A stretch of DNA of 64,000 nucleotides, taken from contig NZ_CP104209.1 in the NCBI RefSeq assembly GCF_025244765.1, positions 2,796,501 through 2,860,500 of the forward strand. Reading direction: 5' to 3'. This DNA comes from Empedobacter stercoris (lineage in GTDB: Bacteria; Bacteroidota; Bacteroidia; Flavobacteriales; Weeksellaceae). Shown here in pieces: positions 28,255 to 36,202 of the stretch. Below the pieces are notes generated by a model. It worked only from the letters and a program-made list of their open reading frames with translations, was not told the DNA's origin and made no database searches. The position numbers and the translations under genes are program-made. The number at the start of each line of letters is the position of its first letter. The stretch's first letter is position 1.

Positions 28255-29583
28255 ATGATGAAGTACATTCCAAATGTAATTTTTCTCTTAATTATGATTG
28301 GGAGTATTTGGTTCTTTGCAAAAAATGTAAAGAAACTGATACGTAATATCAAATTAGGAAAAGAAATTGATCGTTTCGACCATCCAGCTGAAAGATGGAA
28401 AACGATGGCACGTGTCGCGTTAGGACAAGGTAAAATGACGGTACGTCCGTTAGCAGGAATCTTGCATATTTTTGTATATGTAGGTTTCGTTTTAATCAAC
28501 ATCGAAGTTTTAGAAATTATTATCGATGGTGTGTTTGGAACGCACCGTGTGCTTAGTTTCTTAGGAAGTTTCTATAACGGAATGATTGCATTTTTCGAAA
28601 TTTTAGCCTTTTTGGTTATGATTTCATGTATCATTTTCCTTTTCAGAAGAAATGTCGTAAAAGTTGGACGTTTCTGGAAACCAGAAATGAAAGGTTGGGC
28701 AAAAGACGATGCAAATTATATTCTTATTATGGAAATTGCATTTATGTTAGCCTTATTTACAATGAATGGAGCAGATCAAGTATTGCAAGTAATGGGAGCA
28801 GAACATTATGCAAAAGTAGGAACTTTTCCAATTTCGTCTTGGCTAACAGCTCCAATAATTAGTCAGTTTGATGATGTTACATTTATTACACTTATAGAAA
28901 GAGCAGCTTGGTGGTTTCACATCATTGGGATTTTCTTTTTCTTAAATTATTTATATTATTCAAAACATCTTCACATCGTTTTGGCTTTTCCAAATACTTG
29001 GTTTTCTAAATTGGAACCAAAAGGAGAATTCAATAATTTACAAGCTGTAACAGATGAGGTGAAAATGATGATGGATCCTAATGCAGATCCATATGCAGCA
29101 CCTGCTGAACCACAAGGTGATCCTGAAACATTTGGGGCAAAAGATATTTTTGATTTAAACAGAGTGCAATTACTTAATGCCTATACATGTACAGAATGTG
29201 GTCGTTGTACAGCCGAATGTCCAGCAAATTTAACAGGTAAAAAACTATCTCCTCGTAAAATTATGATGGATACACGTGATCGTTTAGAAGAAGTAAGTAA
29301 AAATATCGACACAAATGGGAAGTTTGTTGATGATGGAAAAATGCTTGTCAATGATTACATTACACCAGAGGAATTATGGGCGTGTACATCTTGTAATGCC
29401 TGTGCACAAGCTTGTCCAGTAAATATCGATCCATTATCAATCATCGTTGACTTGCGTCGTTATTTAGTCATGGAACAATCTGCTGCGCCACAAGAGTTAA
29501 ATATGATGATGACAAATGTCGAAAACAATGGAGCTCCTTGGCAATTTAACAATGCAGATAGATTGAACTGGGCAAACGATTAA
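28255..29583 (+). CDS. Membrane-bound (Fe-S) oxidoreductase subunit, HdrC/E-like
   Basis: The 442-aa protein joins an N-terminal membrane part with about five helices to a C-terminal ferredoxin-like part with two [4Fe-4S] motifs, CTECGRCTAECP and CTSCNACAQACP. This is the heterodisulfide-reductase C/E or NarI-like architecture, with electron transfer between a membrane quinone/heme site and a soluble partner. The partner is probably the CCG-domain protein encoded at 30111, in the same strand order with a HAD gene between. The natural substrate is unknown. Confidence 0.88.
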   Translation: MMKYIPNVIFLLIMIGSIWFFAKNVKKLIRNIKLGKEIDRFDHPAERWKTMARVALGQGKMTVRPLAGILHIFVYVGFVLINIEVLEIIIDGVFGTHRVLSFLGSFYNGMIAFFEILAFLVMISCIIFLFRRNVVKVGRFWKPEMKGWAKDDANYILIMEIAFMLALFTMNGADQVLQVMGAEHYAKVGTFPISSWLTAPIISQFDDVTFITLIERAAWWFHIIGIFFFLNYLYYSKHLHIVLAFPNTWFSKLEPKGEFNNLQAVTDEVKMMMDPNADPYAAPAEPQGDPETFGAKDIFDLNRVQLLNAYTCTECGRCTAECPANLTGKKLSPRKIMMDTRDRLEEVSKNIDTNGKFVDDGKMLVNDYITPEELWACTSCNACAQACPVNIDPLSIIVDLRRYLVMEQSAAPQELNMMMTNVENNGAPWQFNNADRLNWAND

Positions 29584-29651
29584 ATTGTAAAATACAATTA
29601 CTCATTCTCGAAGAACTATTAATTTAAACATAATACAAACACAACACACAC

Positions 29652-30080
29652 ATGGAAAATTTCTTAGAGGAAAAAATTGAAAACGGAGAAAGAGTAAGTC
29701 CTATTTTACCAGAGAATATCAAGAATTATTTAATTGATATTGATGGAACAATTTGCGATGATATTCCTAACGAAGAACCAGAACGTATGTTAACTGCAGC
29801 TGTTTATCCAGATGCTTTAGAAACGTTGAATAAATGGTATGAAGAAGGGCATTTTATTACATTTTTCACATCGCGTATAGAAGAACATCGTGAATACACA
29901 GAAATTTGGTTGAAAAAACATGGTTTTAAATATCATGGACTTTTAATGGGAAAACCTCGTGGAGGAAATTACCATTGGGTAGACAACCATTTAGTAAAAG
30001 CAACACGATACAATGGTAAATTTACAGATTTGGTTGAAAAAAATGTTTCCATTCAGGTTTTTGATGATGGTAATCATTAA
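29652..30080 (+). CDS. HAD-superfamily hydrolase (often mislabelled phosphoheptose isomerase)
   Basis: The 142-aa protein has the HAD motif I NYLIDIDGTICDD (DxDGT), motif II-like FITFFTSR, and a C-terminal acidic motif VFDDGNH. It has no SIS fold, so the phosphoheptose isomerase label given to relatives in public genomes is not supported. It sits between the two halves of an FeS oxidoreductase, 68 bp after the first and 30 bp before the second, in an arrangement I recall as conserved in Flavobacteriia. Its substrate is unknown. Confidence 0.82.
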   Translation: MENFLEEKIENGERVSPILPENIKNYLIDIDGTICDDIPNEEPERMLTAAVYPDALETLNKWYEEGHFITFFTSRIEEHREYTEIWLKKHGFKYHGLLMGKPRGGNYHWVDNHLVKATRYNGKFTDLVEKNVSIQVFDDGNH

Positions 30081-30110
30081 ATCAAATCCAATCAAATAAC
30101 ACAAAAAAAT

Positions 30111-30902
30111 ATGTCAAATATTACAGTTAAAACAATGGCTCAATATATGGCCGAAGGTAAACAACCAGAAGTTTTGTTCTGGGTTGGTTGTGCCGGAAGT
30201 TTTGATGATAGAGCTAAAAAAATAACAAGAGCATTTGTTAAAATTTTAAATAACATCGGAGTCGAATTTGCAGTTTTAGGGACAGAAGAATCTTGTACGG
30301 GGGACCCCGCAAAAAGAGCAGGAAACGAATTTGTTTTCCAAATGCAAGCGATGATGAATATTGAAGTTTTGAATGCTTACGAGGTAAAAAAAATTGTTAC
30401 AACTTGTCCGCATTGTTTCAATACTTTGAAAAACGAATACCCAAGTTTAGGAGGAGATTACGAAGTCCTACATCACTCGCAATATCTTCAACAATTAATC
30501 AACGAAGGTAAATTGAAATTAGAAGGTTCTGAAACATTCAAAGGTAAACGAATCACATTCCATGATCCATGTTATTTGGGTCGAGGAAATGATGTGTACG
30601 AAGCACCTCGTGAACTAATTGAAAAATTAGACGCCGAATTAGTTGAAATGAAACGTTGTAAAACACGTGGACTATGTTGTGGTGCAGGCGGTGCTCAAAT
30701 GTTCAAAGAACCAGAAAAAGGTAACAAAGACATTAATGTCGAGCGTACAGAAGAAGCGTTAGAAAAAGAACCGCATATTATTGCGACTGGCTGCCCATTT
30801 TGTAATACAATGATGACTGATGGGGTAAAACATTTTGAGAAAGAATCTACTGTATTAGTAAAAGATTTAGCTGAATTAATTATGGAAGCGAAAGATTTAT
30901 AG
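30111..30902 (+). CDS. CCG-domain (Fe-S) protein, HdrB-like
   Basis: The 263-aa soluble protein has two cysteine-rich CCG-type modules: FWVGCAGSFDDRAKK with CTGDPAKR and TTCPHCFNTLKNEYP, then FHDPCYLGRGNDVYE with RGLCCGAGG and ATGCPFCNTMMTDG. This pattern belongs to the heterodisulfide-reductase B/LutA/GlpC family and likely binds a noncubane or [4Fe-4S] cluster. It is the probable electron partner of the membrane FeS protein at 28255. A strong terminator follows. Confidence 0.9.
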   Translation: MSNITVKTMAQYMAEGKQPEVLFWVGCAGSFDDRAKKITRAFVKILNNIGVEFAVLGTEESCTGDPAKRAGNEFVFQMQAMMNIEVLNAYEVKKIVTTCPHCFNTLKNEYPSLGGDYEVLHHSQYLQQLINEGKLKLEGSETFKGKRITFHDPCYLGRGNDVYEAPRELIEKLDAELVEMKRCKTRGLCCGAGGAQMFKEPEKGNKDINVERTEEALEKEPHIIATGCPFCNTMMTDGVKHFEKESTVLVKDLAELIMEAKDL

Positions 30903-30928
30903 TTAATTTCAAAAAATATAACCGTTGT

Positions 30929-30959
30929 AAAACCGCCTCTTTTGAGGCGGTTTTTTTTA
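30929..30959 (+). terminator. Terminator of the FeS operon
   Basis: AACCGCCTC TTT TGAGGCGGTT is followed by T8; a GC-rich stem in AT-rich DNA. Confidence 0.9.
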
Positions 30960-31010
30960 TTTAAAACAAAATGAATTGGATAGAATGACGAATACTTAAA
31001 ATATTAGATG

Positions 31011-31018
31011 TACATTTG
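31011..31018 (+). promoter_or_regulatory. -7 box upstream of the cold-shock genes
   Basis: TACATTTG matches TAnnTTTG. If used, it leaves a leader of about 185 nt before the ATG at 31209, as often seen for cold-shock mRNAs. The stretch 30960-31208 holds no other feature I can identify. Confidence 0.45.
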
Positions 31019-31208
31019 CAAAGTATTAGAGACAAGATTTTAAGCTTTAATTTACTTTTTTAATTATATTTTTTGACTTCAGTCAACTCATTTTATTAAT
31101 TTTTGTACTTCGAAATTATTACTCTAGAATTGATATTCATTTAGTTGGGTATTTATTTTTTTATCTCTCTTTTATATAAGTAACAATAAAATTTGATAAA
31201 AAATATCT

Positions 31209-31641
31209 ATGGCAGATTCCACATCTAAAAAGGAAAAAAATAAAAAAAGAGCATTAAAAAAAATAGAGAAAAAAAATAAAGAAAAAAAATAAAAGAGAAA
31301 ATCGTAAAGAAAATAATAACAAAGGAAAATCATTAGAAGAAATGATTGTTTATGTTGATGTTTTAGGAAACTTTACAGATATTCCTCCTCACCTTCAAGA
31401 CAAAGAAAAGGATTTATTGAATAACTCTAGATCAGAAGATAAAGATGTTTTTATAACAGGTGTAGTTGATAATTACAACGATCAGAAAGGTTTTGGATTT
31501 ATCAAAATAACAAATTCTACAGAGAAAGTTTTTTTCCATTTCAAAGAATCGAAAGAATTATTAAAAGTAGGAGATGCAGTAGAGTTTAAAAAAGCAATAA
31601 GCGAAAAAGGCTACAGAGCGACTCAAATTTCAAAAAATTAA
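31209..31641 (+). CDS. Cold-shock-domain protein, apparently frameshifted in a poly-A tract
   Basis: An ATG at 31209 opens MADSTSKKEKNKKR, a Lys-rich start recalled from Flavobacterial cold-shock proteins, but this frame stops at 31290-31292. The +1 frame takes over at the same place with NKRENRKENNNKGKSLEEM and runs to 31641 through a cold-shock domain (KGFGFIKI as RNP1, KVFFHFKES as RNP2). Two runs of eight A flank the junction (31269-31276 and 31282-31289). Removing one A restores a single reading frame of about 144 codons. The downstream part alone would start at ATG 31342 (99 aa). It could be a sequencing artefact, a true mutation, or slippage-dependent expression. Confidence 0.7.
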
Positions 31642-31659
31642 TTATTAAATAATATATAA

Positions 31660-31851
31660 ATGCAAGAAGGAACAGTAAAATTCTTTAACGAATCAAAAGG
31701 TTTTGGTTTTATTTCAAGTGCTAATGGAGGTGAAGATATTTTCGTACACGTATCAGGATTAGTAGATAGAGTTAATGAAAATGACAGAGTAACTTTTGAC
31801 CTAGAAAAAGGTAAAAAGGGACTTATGGCAGTAAATGTAAAAAGAATATAA
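31660..31851 (+). CDS. Cold-shock protein (CspA family)
   Basis: This 63-aa single-domain RNA chaperone carries GTVKFFNESKGFGFISS (RNP1) and EDIFVHVSGL (RNP2), then the closing VTFDLEKGKKGLMAVNVKRI. All aromatic nucleic-acid-binding positions expected on the beta-barrel surface are present. It lies 18 bp downstream of the frameshifted cold-shock gene and may share its transcript. A terminator follows 22 bp later. Confidence 0.95.
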   Translation: MQEGTVKFFNESKGFGFISSANGGEDIFVHVSGLVDRVNENDRVTFDLEKGKKGLMAVNVKRI

Positions 31852-31872
31852 TTTTATTCATAGTTTTTATTA

Positions 31873-31906
31873 AAAGAAGGGGATTGGAAACAATCTCCTT
31901 TTTTGC
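31873..31906 (+). terminator. Terminator after the cold-shock genes
   Basis: GGGGATTG GAAA CAATCTCC (one G-U pair, GNRA loop) followed by a T-run. Confidence 0.8.
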
Positions 31907-31942
31907 TTTTTGCTCATTAGCTAAAATAATTTCGTAACTTTG
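31907..31942 (+). promoter_or_regulatory. Bacteroidetes promoter (-33 and -7) for the gene at 31968
   Basis: TTTTTG at 31907-31912 and TAACTTTG at 31935-31942 are spaced by 22 bp, close to the -33/-7 arrangement. The -7 box ends 25 bp before the ATG. Confidence 0.55.
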
Positions 31943-31967
31943 AATACAAATTTTAAATGAAGAGAAA

Positions 31968-32435
31968 ATGAATTTAGCAGACGAATCAAGAATTTGGATT
32001 TTTCAAGCCAATCGTAAATTCTCGGCAATAGAAAAAGAAGTTATTACAACAAAATTAAATACTTTTATTGCAGATTGGAATGCACATGGAGCTGAACTTT
32101 TAGCTGATTTTGTTTTACCGTATGATCAATTTATTGTAGTTGCAGTAGACGAAAATCAAGCAACCGCAAGTGGATGCTCAATTGATAAGTTGACGAAATT
32201 AGTACGCGAAATAGATGCTGCTTATTCGTTTGATTTATTAAACCGTATGTTAGTTTCTTACGAAAATGAGGAAGAAATCTTCATCGAAAAATTACCGAAT
32301 TTTAAACAAAAAGTAAAAGAAGGTGCTATTAAAAATGTAAACGTTTTCAATAATGGTGTTTCTTCTTTACACGATTTTAAACAAAATTGGTTATTACCTA
32401 TCGAACAAAGTTGGGCTAAAACATTACTAAATTAA
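31968..32435 (+). CDS. Conserved Flavobacteriia protein of unknown function
   Basis: The 155-aa soluble protein starts MNLADESRIWIFQANRKFS and contains FIADWNAHGAELLADFVL and the Cys-containing SGCSIDKLTKLVREID. Relatives in public genomes are often labelled ABC transporter ATPase, but there is no Walker A, signature or Walker B motif here. It is monocistronic, with its own promoter and a terminator. No function can be assigned from the sequence. Confidence 0.88.
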   Translation: MNLADESRIWIFQANRKFSAIEKEVITTKLNTFIADWNAHGAELLADFVLPYDQFIVVAVDENQATASGCSIDKLTKLVREIDAAYSFDLLNRMLVSYENEEEIFIEKLPNFKQKVKEGAIKNVNVFNNGVSSLHDFKQNWLLPIEQSWAKTLLN

Positions 32436-32460
32436 GCCTTAAAATAGTAGAAAATATCTT

Positions 32461-32495
32461 CGCCGAGTTTGCTTAAAAGCTCGGCTTTATTTTTG
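32461..32495 (+). terminator. Terminator after the gene at 31968
   Basis: GCCGAG(TTTGCTTAAAAG)CTCGGC is followed by a T-rich run. Confidence 0.8.
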
Positions 32496-32550
32496 ATAAA
32501 AGATTGTTGAAAAAATACTATTTTTACATATTAATAAATAAAAAATAACT

Positions 32551-33162
32551 ATGAAAAACAAAGGATGTCTTATTGGAGGTGGAGCTTTAGTTGGAATAAT
32601 TGTAATTATTGGACTATGGTTAATGTCTGTTTATAACGGATTAGTACCTATGCAAGAAAATGTAAAATCGCAATGGTCGAACGTAGAAAATACATACCAA
32701 AAACGTTCAGACTTAGTCAATCAGTTAGTTGGAACTGTAAAAGGTGCTGCGAATTATGAAAAAGAAACATTAACTGCTGTTATAGATGCACGTGCAAAAG
32801 CAACATCAAATCAAATAAAAATTGATGATCCAAATCAATTGACACAAGAAAATATTTCTAAATTCCAAGCTGCGCAAGATCAATTAGGATCTACATTAAG
32901 CCGTTTATTGGTATCTGTAGAAAGATACCCAGAGTTAAAAGCTGTAACAGGATTTACTAATTTACAAGCTTCTATTGAAAGTATGGAACAAGAAGTTTTA
33001 TTCGAAAGAAAAAAATACAACGAAGCAGCAAAAGTGTATAATACTAAAATTAAAACATTCCCAACGAATATGATGGCTGGAATTGTTGGTTTTACAGAGA
33101 AAGGATATTTCGAAGCTGCGGCAGGAACTGAAAATGCTCCTACAATAGATTTTTCTAAATAA
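32551..33162 (+). CDS. LemA family protein
   Basis: The 203-aa membrane protein has a single N-terminal helix (GGGALVGIIVIIGLWLMSVYNGLV) with a short outside N-tail and a cytoplasm-distal helical body. It carries the LemA patterns VKSQWSNVENTYQKRSDLV, RYPELKAVTGF and RKKYNEAAKVYNTKIKTFP. LemA proteins are structurally known but functionally vague. It opens a three-gene cluster with two TPM-domain proteins, a pairing common in bacteria. Confidence 0.95.
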   Translation: MKNKGCLIGGGALVGIIVIIGLWLMSVYNGLVPMQENVKSQWSNVENTYQKRSDLVNQLVGTVKGAANYEKETLTAVIDARAKATSNQIKIDDPNQLTQENISKFQAAQDQLGSTLSRLLVSVERYPELKAVTGFTNLQASIESMEQEVLFERKKYNEAAKVYNTKIKTFPTNMMAGIVGFTEKGYFEAAAGTENAPTIDFSK

Positions 33163-33178
33163 TAAAAAAATCATCACT

Positions 33179-33619
33179 ATGGGAAAAAAGAAACATCAAT
33201 TTCTTTCTTCAAAAGATGAAAAAAAAATAATCGAAGCCATTCAAAAAGCCGAGAAAAATACAAGTGGTGAGATTCGAATTCATATTGAATTCGAATCTTC
33301 TCCAAATCATTTTGATAAAGCTTTAGAGGTTTTCGAAAGATTAGAAATGTATAAAACAAAAAACAGAAATGGTGTTTTATTCCATGTTTCTCCAACCGAT
33401 CATAATTTTACAATTATCGGCGATGAGGGAATTGATAAAGTAACACCTGATGATTTTTGGGATGATATAAAAGAAGAAGTTATCAAACATTTCAAAAAAG
33501 AAAATTATACAAAAGGCCTTTGTGAAGGAATTAAAAAAACAGGCAAAGCACTTAAAAAATATTTTCCTTATCAAGAGGATGATACAAATGAACTTTCAGA
33601 TGAAATTAGCTACAATTAA
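33179..33619 (+). CDS. TPM-domain protein (short form)
   Basis: The 146-aa protein has no signal peptide and one TPM domain beginning FLSSKDEKKIIEAIQKAEKNTSGEIRI-like, with NGVLFHVSPTDHNFTIIGDEGIDKVTP as the conserved centre. The end is acidic (EDDTNELSDE). It lies 16 bp after lemA, and the next TPM gene starts inside its last codons, so all three should be cotranscribed. Confidence 0.88.
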   Translation: MGKKKHQFLSSKDEKKIIEAIQKAEKNTSGEIRIHIEFESSPNHFDKALEVFERLEMYKTKNRNGVLFHVSPTDHNFTIIGDEGIDKVTPDDFWDDIKEEVIKHFKKENYTKGLCEGIKKTGKALKKYFPYQEDDTNELSDEISYN

Positions 33620-34418
33620 ATATTTTTTTCTAACATTTTTCTTTTCAATTTTAACCGTTTTTGGTCAGACACCAGATGAATTGGTTAAGATGAAAAATCC
33701 ACCAAAAAAGTTAGTGCAGGATTATGCACACGTTTTTGATGCAATGCAATTGAATGATTTAGAACGAAAATTGGTAGCGTATAACGACTCTACTTCAACT
33801 CAAATTTTGGTCTTAACAGTAGAGTCTTTGGATGGTTATCCCTTGGAGACGTTTGCAAATGAAATTGGAGAAAATTGGGGTGTTGGAACAAAAGGTAAAG
33901 ACAACGGAGTTGTTATTGTATTGAGTGAAAAAGATCGTAAGATTACTATCAGAACGGGATATTCGGCTCAAATTTATTTACCTCCAAGTGTCAATAAATC
34001 CATAATCGATCAAGTAATTATTCCTTATTTCAAAAAAGGTGATTACGCTGGTGGAATAAATGCTGGAGTTAATTCTATTTTTAAAGCATTTGCAGGACAA
34101 TATAAACAAGATAAACCAAAATCTAATGAACCCGAAATGGATTGGTTTGTTCTTATTTTTGTTATTGGATTTTTCATCTTTATCTTTATTATTATGTCAA
34201 AAGGTAAAGGAGGAAATAATAATGGAAATGGAGGAAATGGTGGCAGACGAAGTCTGTTAGATGACATTATTATTATGAACACTGGAAGTTCTGTTTTCGG
34301 TAGTGGAGGTTTTGGCTCAGGAGGAAGTTCTTGGGGTGGATCATCTGGCGGCGGAGGCGGCTTTGGTGGCTTCGGAGGAGGAAGCTTCGGAGGCGGTGGA
34401 GCATCTGGTAGTTGGTAA
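33600..34418 (+). CDS. Exported TPM-domain protein with Gly-rich tail (YgcG-like)
   Basis: I chose ATG 33600 because it begins MKLATIKYFFLTFFFSILTVFGQ, a proper signal peptide, overlapping the previous gene by 20 nt; ATGs at 33579 and 33588 are alternatives. The 272-aa protein then has a TPM domain (LVQDYAHVFDAMQLNDLER, VGTKGKDNGVVIVLSEKDRK, IRTGYSAQIYLPPS) and a membrane helix (WFVLIFVIGFFIFIFIIM). The tail is Gly/Asn/Ser-rich and ends in GGSFGGGGASGSW. This is the YgcG architecture. The Gly-rich DNA (about 34205-34415) is more GC-rich than its surroundings. Confidence 0.9.
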   Translation: MKLATIKYFFLTFFFSILTVFGQTPDELVKMKNPPKKLVQDYAHVFDAMQLNDLERKLVAYNDSTSTQILVLTVESLDGYPLETFANEIGENWGVGTKGKDNGVVIVLSEKDRKITIRTGYSAQIYLPPSVNKSIIDQVIIPYFKKGDYAGGINAGVNSIFKAFAGQYKQDKPKSNEPEMDWFVLIFVIGFFIFIFIIMSKGKGGNNNGNGGNGGRRSLLDDIIIMNTGSSVFGSGGFGSGGSSWGGSSGGGGGFGGFGGGSFGGGGASGSW

Positions 34419-34443
34419 GATTATACATTATAAAATATTGACA

Positions 34444-34677
34444 ATGAAAATTAATAAAAAAATAAATTTAGTTGTAATGCTAATTTTGTATTTCTTTTTC
34501 TTCTTTTCAATAACTCTTACAATAAATATTGTATTCAAATATTTTAAAACTCATAATTTAAGTTTAGAGTCAAATCAAATTTTTAATAGTTTGGGTTATG
34601 CGTTGTTCTTTTGGATTTTTTATTTAATAAATGGAAAATTAATAAAGACAATAAATAATTCTTATGACAAAGAATAA
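34444..34677 (+). CDS. Small two-helix membrane protein
   Basis: This 77-aa product reads MKINKKINLVVMLILYFFFF..., with one hydrophobic segment near residues 8-32 and a second near 50-66, and a charged end (NNSYDKE). No family is recognised. It begins 25 bp after the TPM gene and ends before a terminator, so it may be the last gene of the lemA cluster. The start was chosen as the first ATG after the preceding stop; a reading frame extending upstream only shadows the Gly-rich tail. Confidence 0.6.
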   Translation: MKINKKINLVVMLILYFFFFFSITLTINIVFKYFKTHNLSLESNQIFNSLGYALFFWIFYLINGKLIKTINNSYDKE

Positions 34678-34684
34678 ACTAAAT

Positions 34685-34718
34685 TAAAAATCCGAACGAA
34701 ACCGTTCGGATTTTTTTG
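34685..34718 (+). terminator. Terminator closing the lemA cluster
   Basis: AAATCCGAACG AAAC CGTTCGGATTT is followed by T-run. Confidence 0.88.
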
Positions 34719-34760
34719 TGACTGAACATTATTCGTTAAATTCGTTTTCTAAATCAGTTT

Positions 34761-36128
34761 ATGGAACTTCTAAATCATATTTACACCAATCAACGTAACA
34801 ATACAAACGATACTTCGGATGCACGATCAGAATATCAGCGCGATTATGATCGTATTATTTTTTCGTCTGCATTTCGTCGTTTGCAAAATAAAACACAAGT
34901 TTTTCCTTTACCAGGAAGTGTTTTTGTGCACAATAGATTGACTCATTCATTAGAAGTTTCGTCTGTTGGGCGTTCGATGGGAAATTTGGTTGGAAAATTT
35001 ATTACCGAAAATTATCAATTAACAAAAGAGTCGCAAGAATTTTATAGTTATAGCATTCATGATGTGATTTCTGCAGCTTGTTTGTGCCATGATATCGGAA
35101 ATCCAGCTTTTGGGCATTCTGGAGAAGATGCGATTGCCTCTTATTTTGATCGTCACGAAACTGATTTGAAACAATATTTTACTGAAGCAGAATGGGCTGA
35201 TTTAATCAATTTTGAAGGAAACGCAAATGCAATCCGAATTCTGACGCAACAACAAAACGGAAAGTCCGAAGGTGGTTTACGTTTAACGTATTCTACATTG
35301 GCAGCGATTGCAAAATATCCTTGCGAATCAATTGCAAAAGATAAAACTCAATTGCATCGTAAGAAGTTCGGATTTTTTCAGGCTCAAAAAGAAGCGTTCA
35401 GAACAATTGCCGAAAAAACTAATATGATTTTGGAACAAGATTCGCCAATTATTTACAAGCGACATCCGTTTGTATGGTTGGTAGAAGCGGCGGACGATAT
35501 TTGTTATTCGATAATCGATGTCGAAGATTCACAACGTTTAGGAATTATCGATCATGATAAATGCCGAAAATTATTTTTGAATTTGGTCGAATCTTTAGAT
35601 CCATCTCAAATTGATAAAACAAAAAATACATTAAAATCAATTTCTGATAAAAATGATCGAATTGCGTATTTACGTGCAAAATCAATTAATTTATTGACTC
35701 AAAAATCGGTTGAGGTGTATCAAAATAATTTTGATCAAATTGTAAAAGGGGAATTTAAAACGGCATTGTTAGATGTGATCAAAAATGAAACAGAACAAGT
35801 AACTAAACGAGTTTTGGACGAAATTCAACGTTTTTCAATCGAAAATATTTACAATCATCGTTCAGTTTTAGAGATTGAGAATGCAGGTTATAATGTCATG
35901 TCAGAATTACTTTCTCAATTTATTCCTCCAATCTTAAAAGACGAAAAAGAACGAAAGACATTCGAGAAAAAAGCTTTACGTTTGGTTCCTACTCAATTTT
36001 TGTATGAAAAAGGAACGAAATATCAAAAAGTGATGGGAATCTTAGATTATGTTTCAGGAATGACGGATAATTATGCAACAGAGTTATATCGTCGCATAAA
36101 AGGAATAGAAATAGGAATGACGATATAA
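34761..36128 (+). CDS. dgt: Deoxyguanosinetriphosphate triphosphohydrolase-like protein
   Basis: This HD-domain dNTP triphosphohydrolase degrades dNTPs to nucleoside and tripolyphosphate. The 455-aa protein contains the N-terminal SEYQRDYDRIIFSSAFRRLQ, the HD motif core FVHNRLTHSLEVSSVG, ACLCHDIGNPAFGHSGEDAI, and the later Asp in VEAADDICYSIIDVED, together giving the metal ligands H..HD..D. Length fits the class without a separate regulatory domain. It stands alone after a terminator; no promoter box was recognised. Confidence 0.93.
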   Translation: MELLNHIYTNQRNNTNDTSDARSEYQRDYDRIIFSSAFRRLQNKTQVFPLPGSVFVHNRLTHSLEVSSVGRSMGNLVGKFITENYQLTKESQEFYSYSIHDVISAACLCHDIGNPAFGHSGEDAIASYFDRHETDLKQYFTEAEWADLINFEGNANAIRILTQQQNGKSEGGLRLTYSTLAAIAKYPCESIAKDKTQLHRKKFGFFQAQKEAFRTIAEKTNMILEQDSPIIYKRHPFVWLVEAADDICYSIIDVEDSQRLGIIDHDKCRKLFLNLVESLDPSQIDKTKNTLKSISDKNDRIAYLRAKSINLLTQKSVEVYQNNFDQIVKGEFKTALLDVIKNETEQVTKRVLDEIQRFSIENIYNHRSVLEIENAGYNVMSELLSQFIPPILKDEKERKTFEKKALRLVPTQFLYEKGTKYQKVMGILDYVSGMTDNYATELYRRIKGIEIGMTI

Positions 36129-36148
36129 GTACTAATTTAGAAGTTTTT

Positions 36149-36171
36149 AATTCTGATCTTCTCGAAGAATC
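36149..36171 (+). repeat. Candidate dispersed intergenic repeat, copy B
   Basis: AATTCTGATCTTCTCGAAGA... between dgt and the GNAT gene shares about 17 of 22 positions with copy A at 55838-55863. Confidence 0.4.
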
Positions 36172-36202
36172 AAAAAAAGATACAAATAAATAATACACAA
36201 CA

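Noticed and set aside
29652-30080. Phosphoheptose isomerase
   Set aside because: No SIS domain; the DxDGT motif shows a HAD-fold enzyme.
34205-34415. GC-richer repetitive patch as foreign DNA
   Set aside because: It encodes the Gly-rich tail of the YgcG-like protein, a usual feature of that family.
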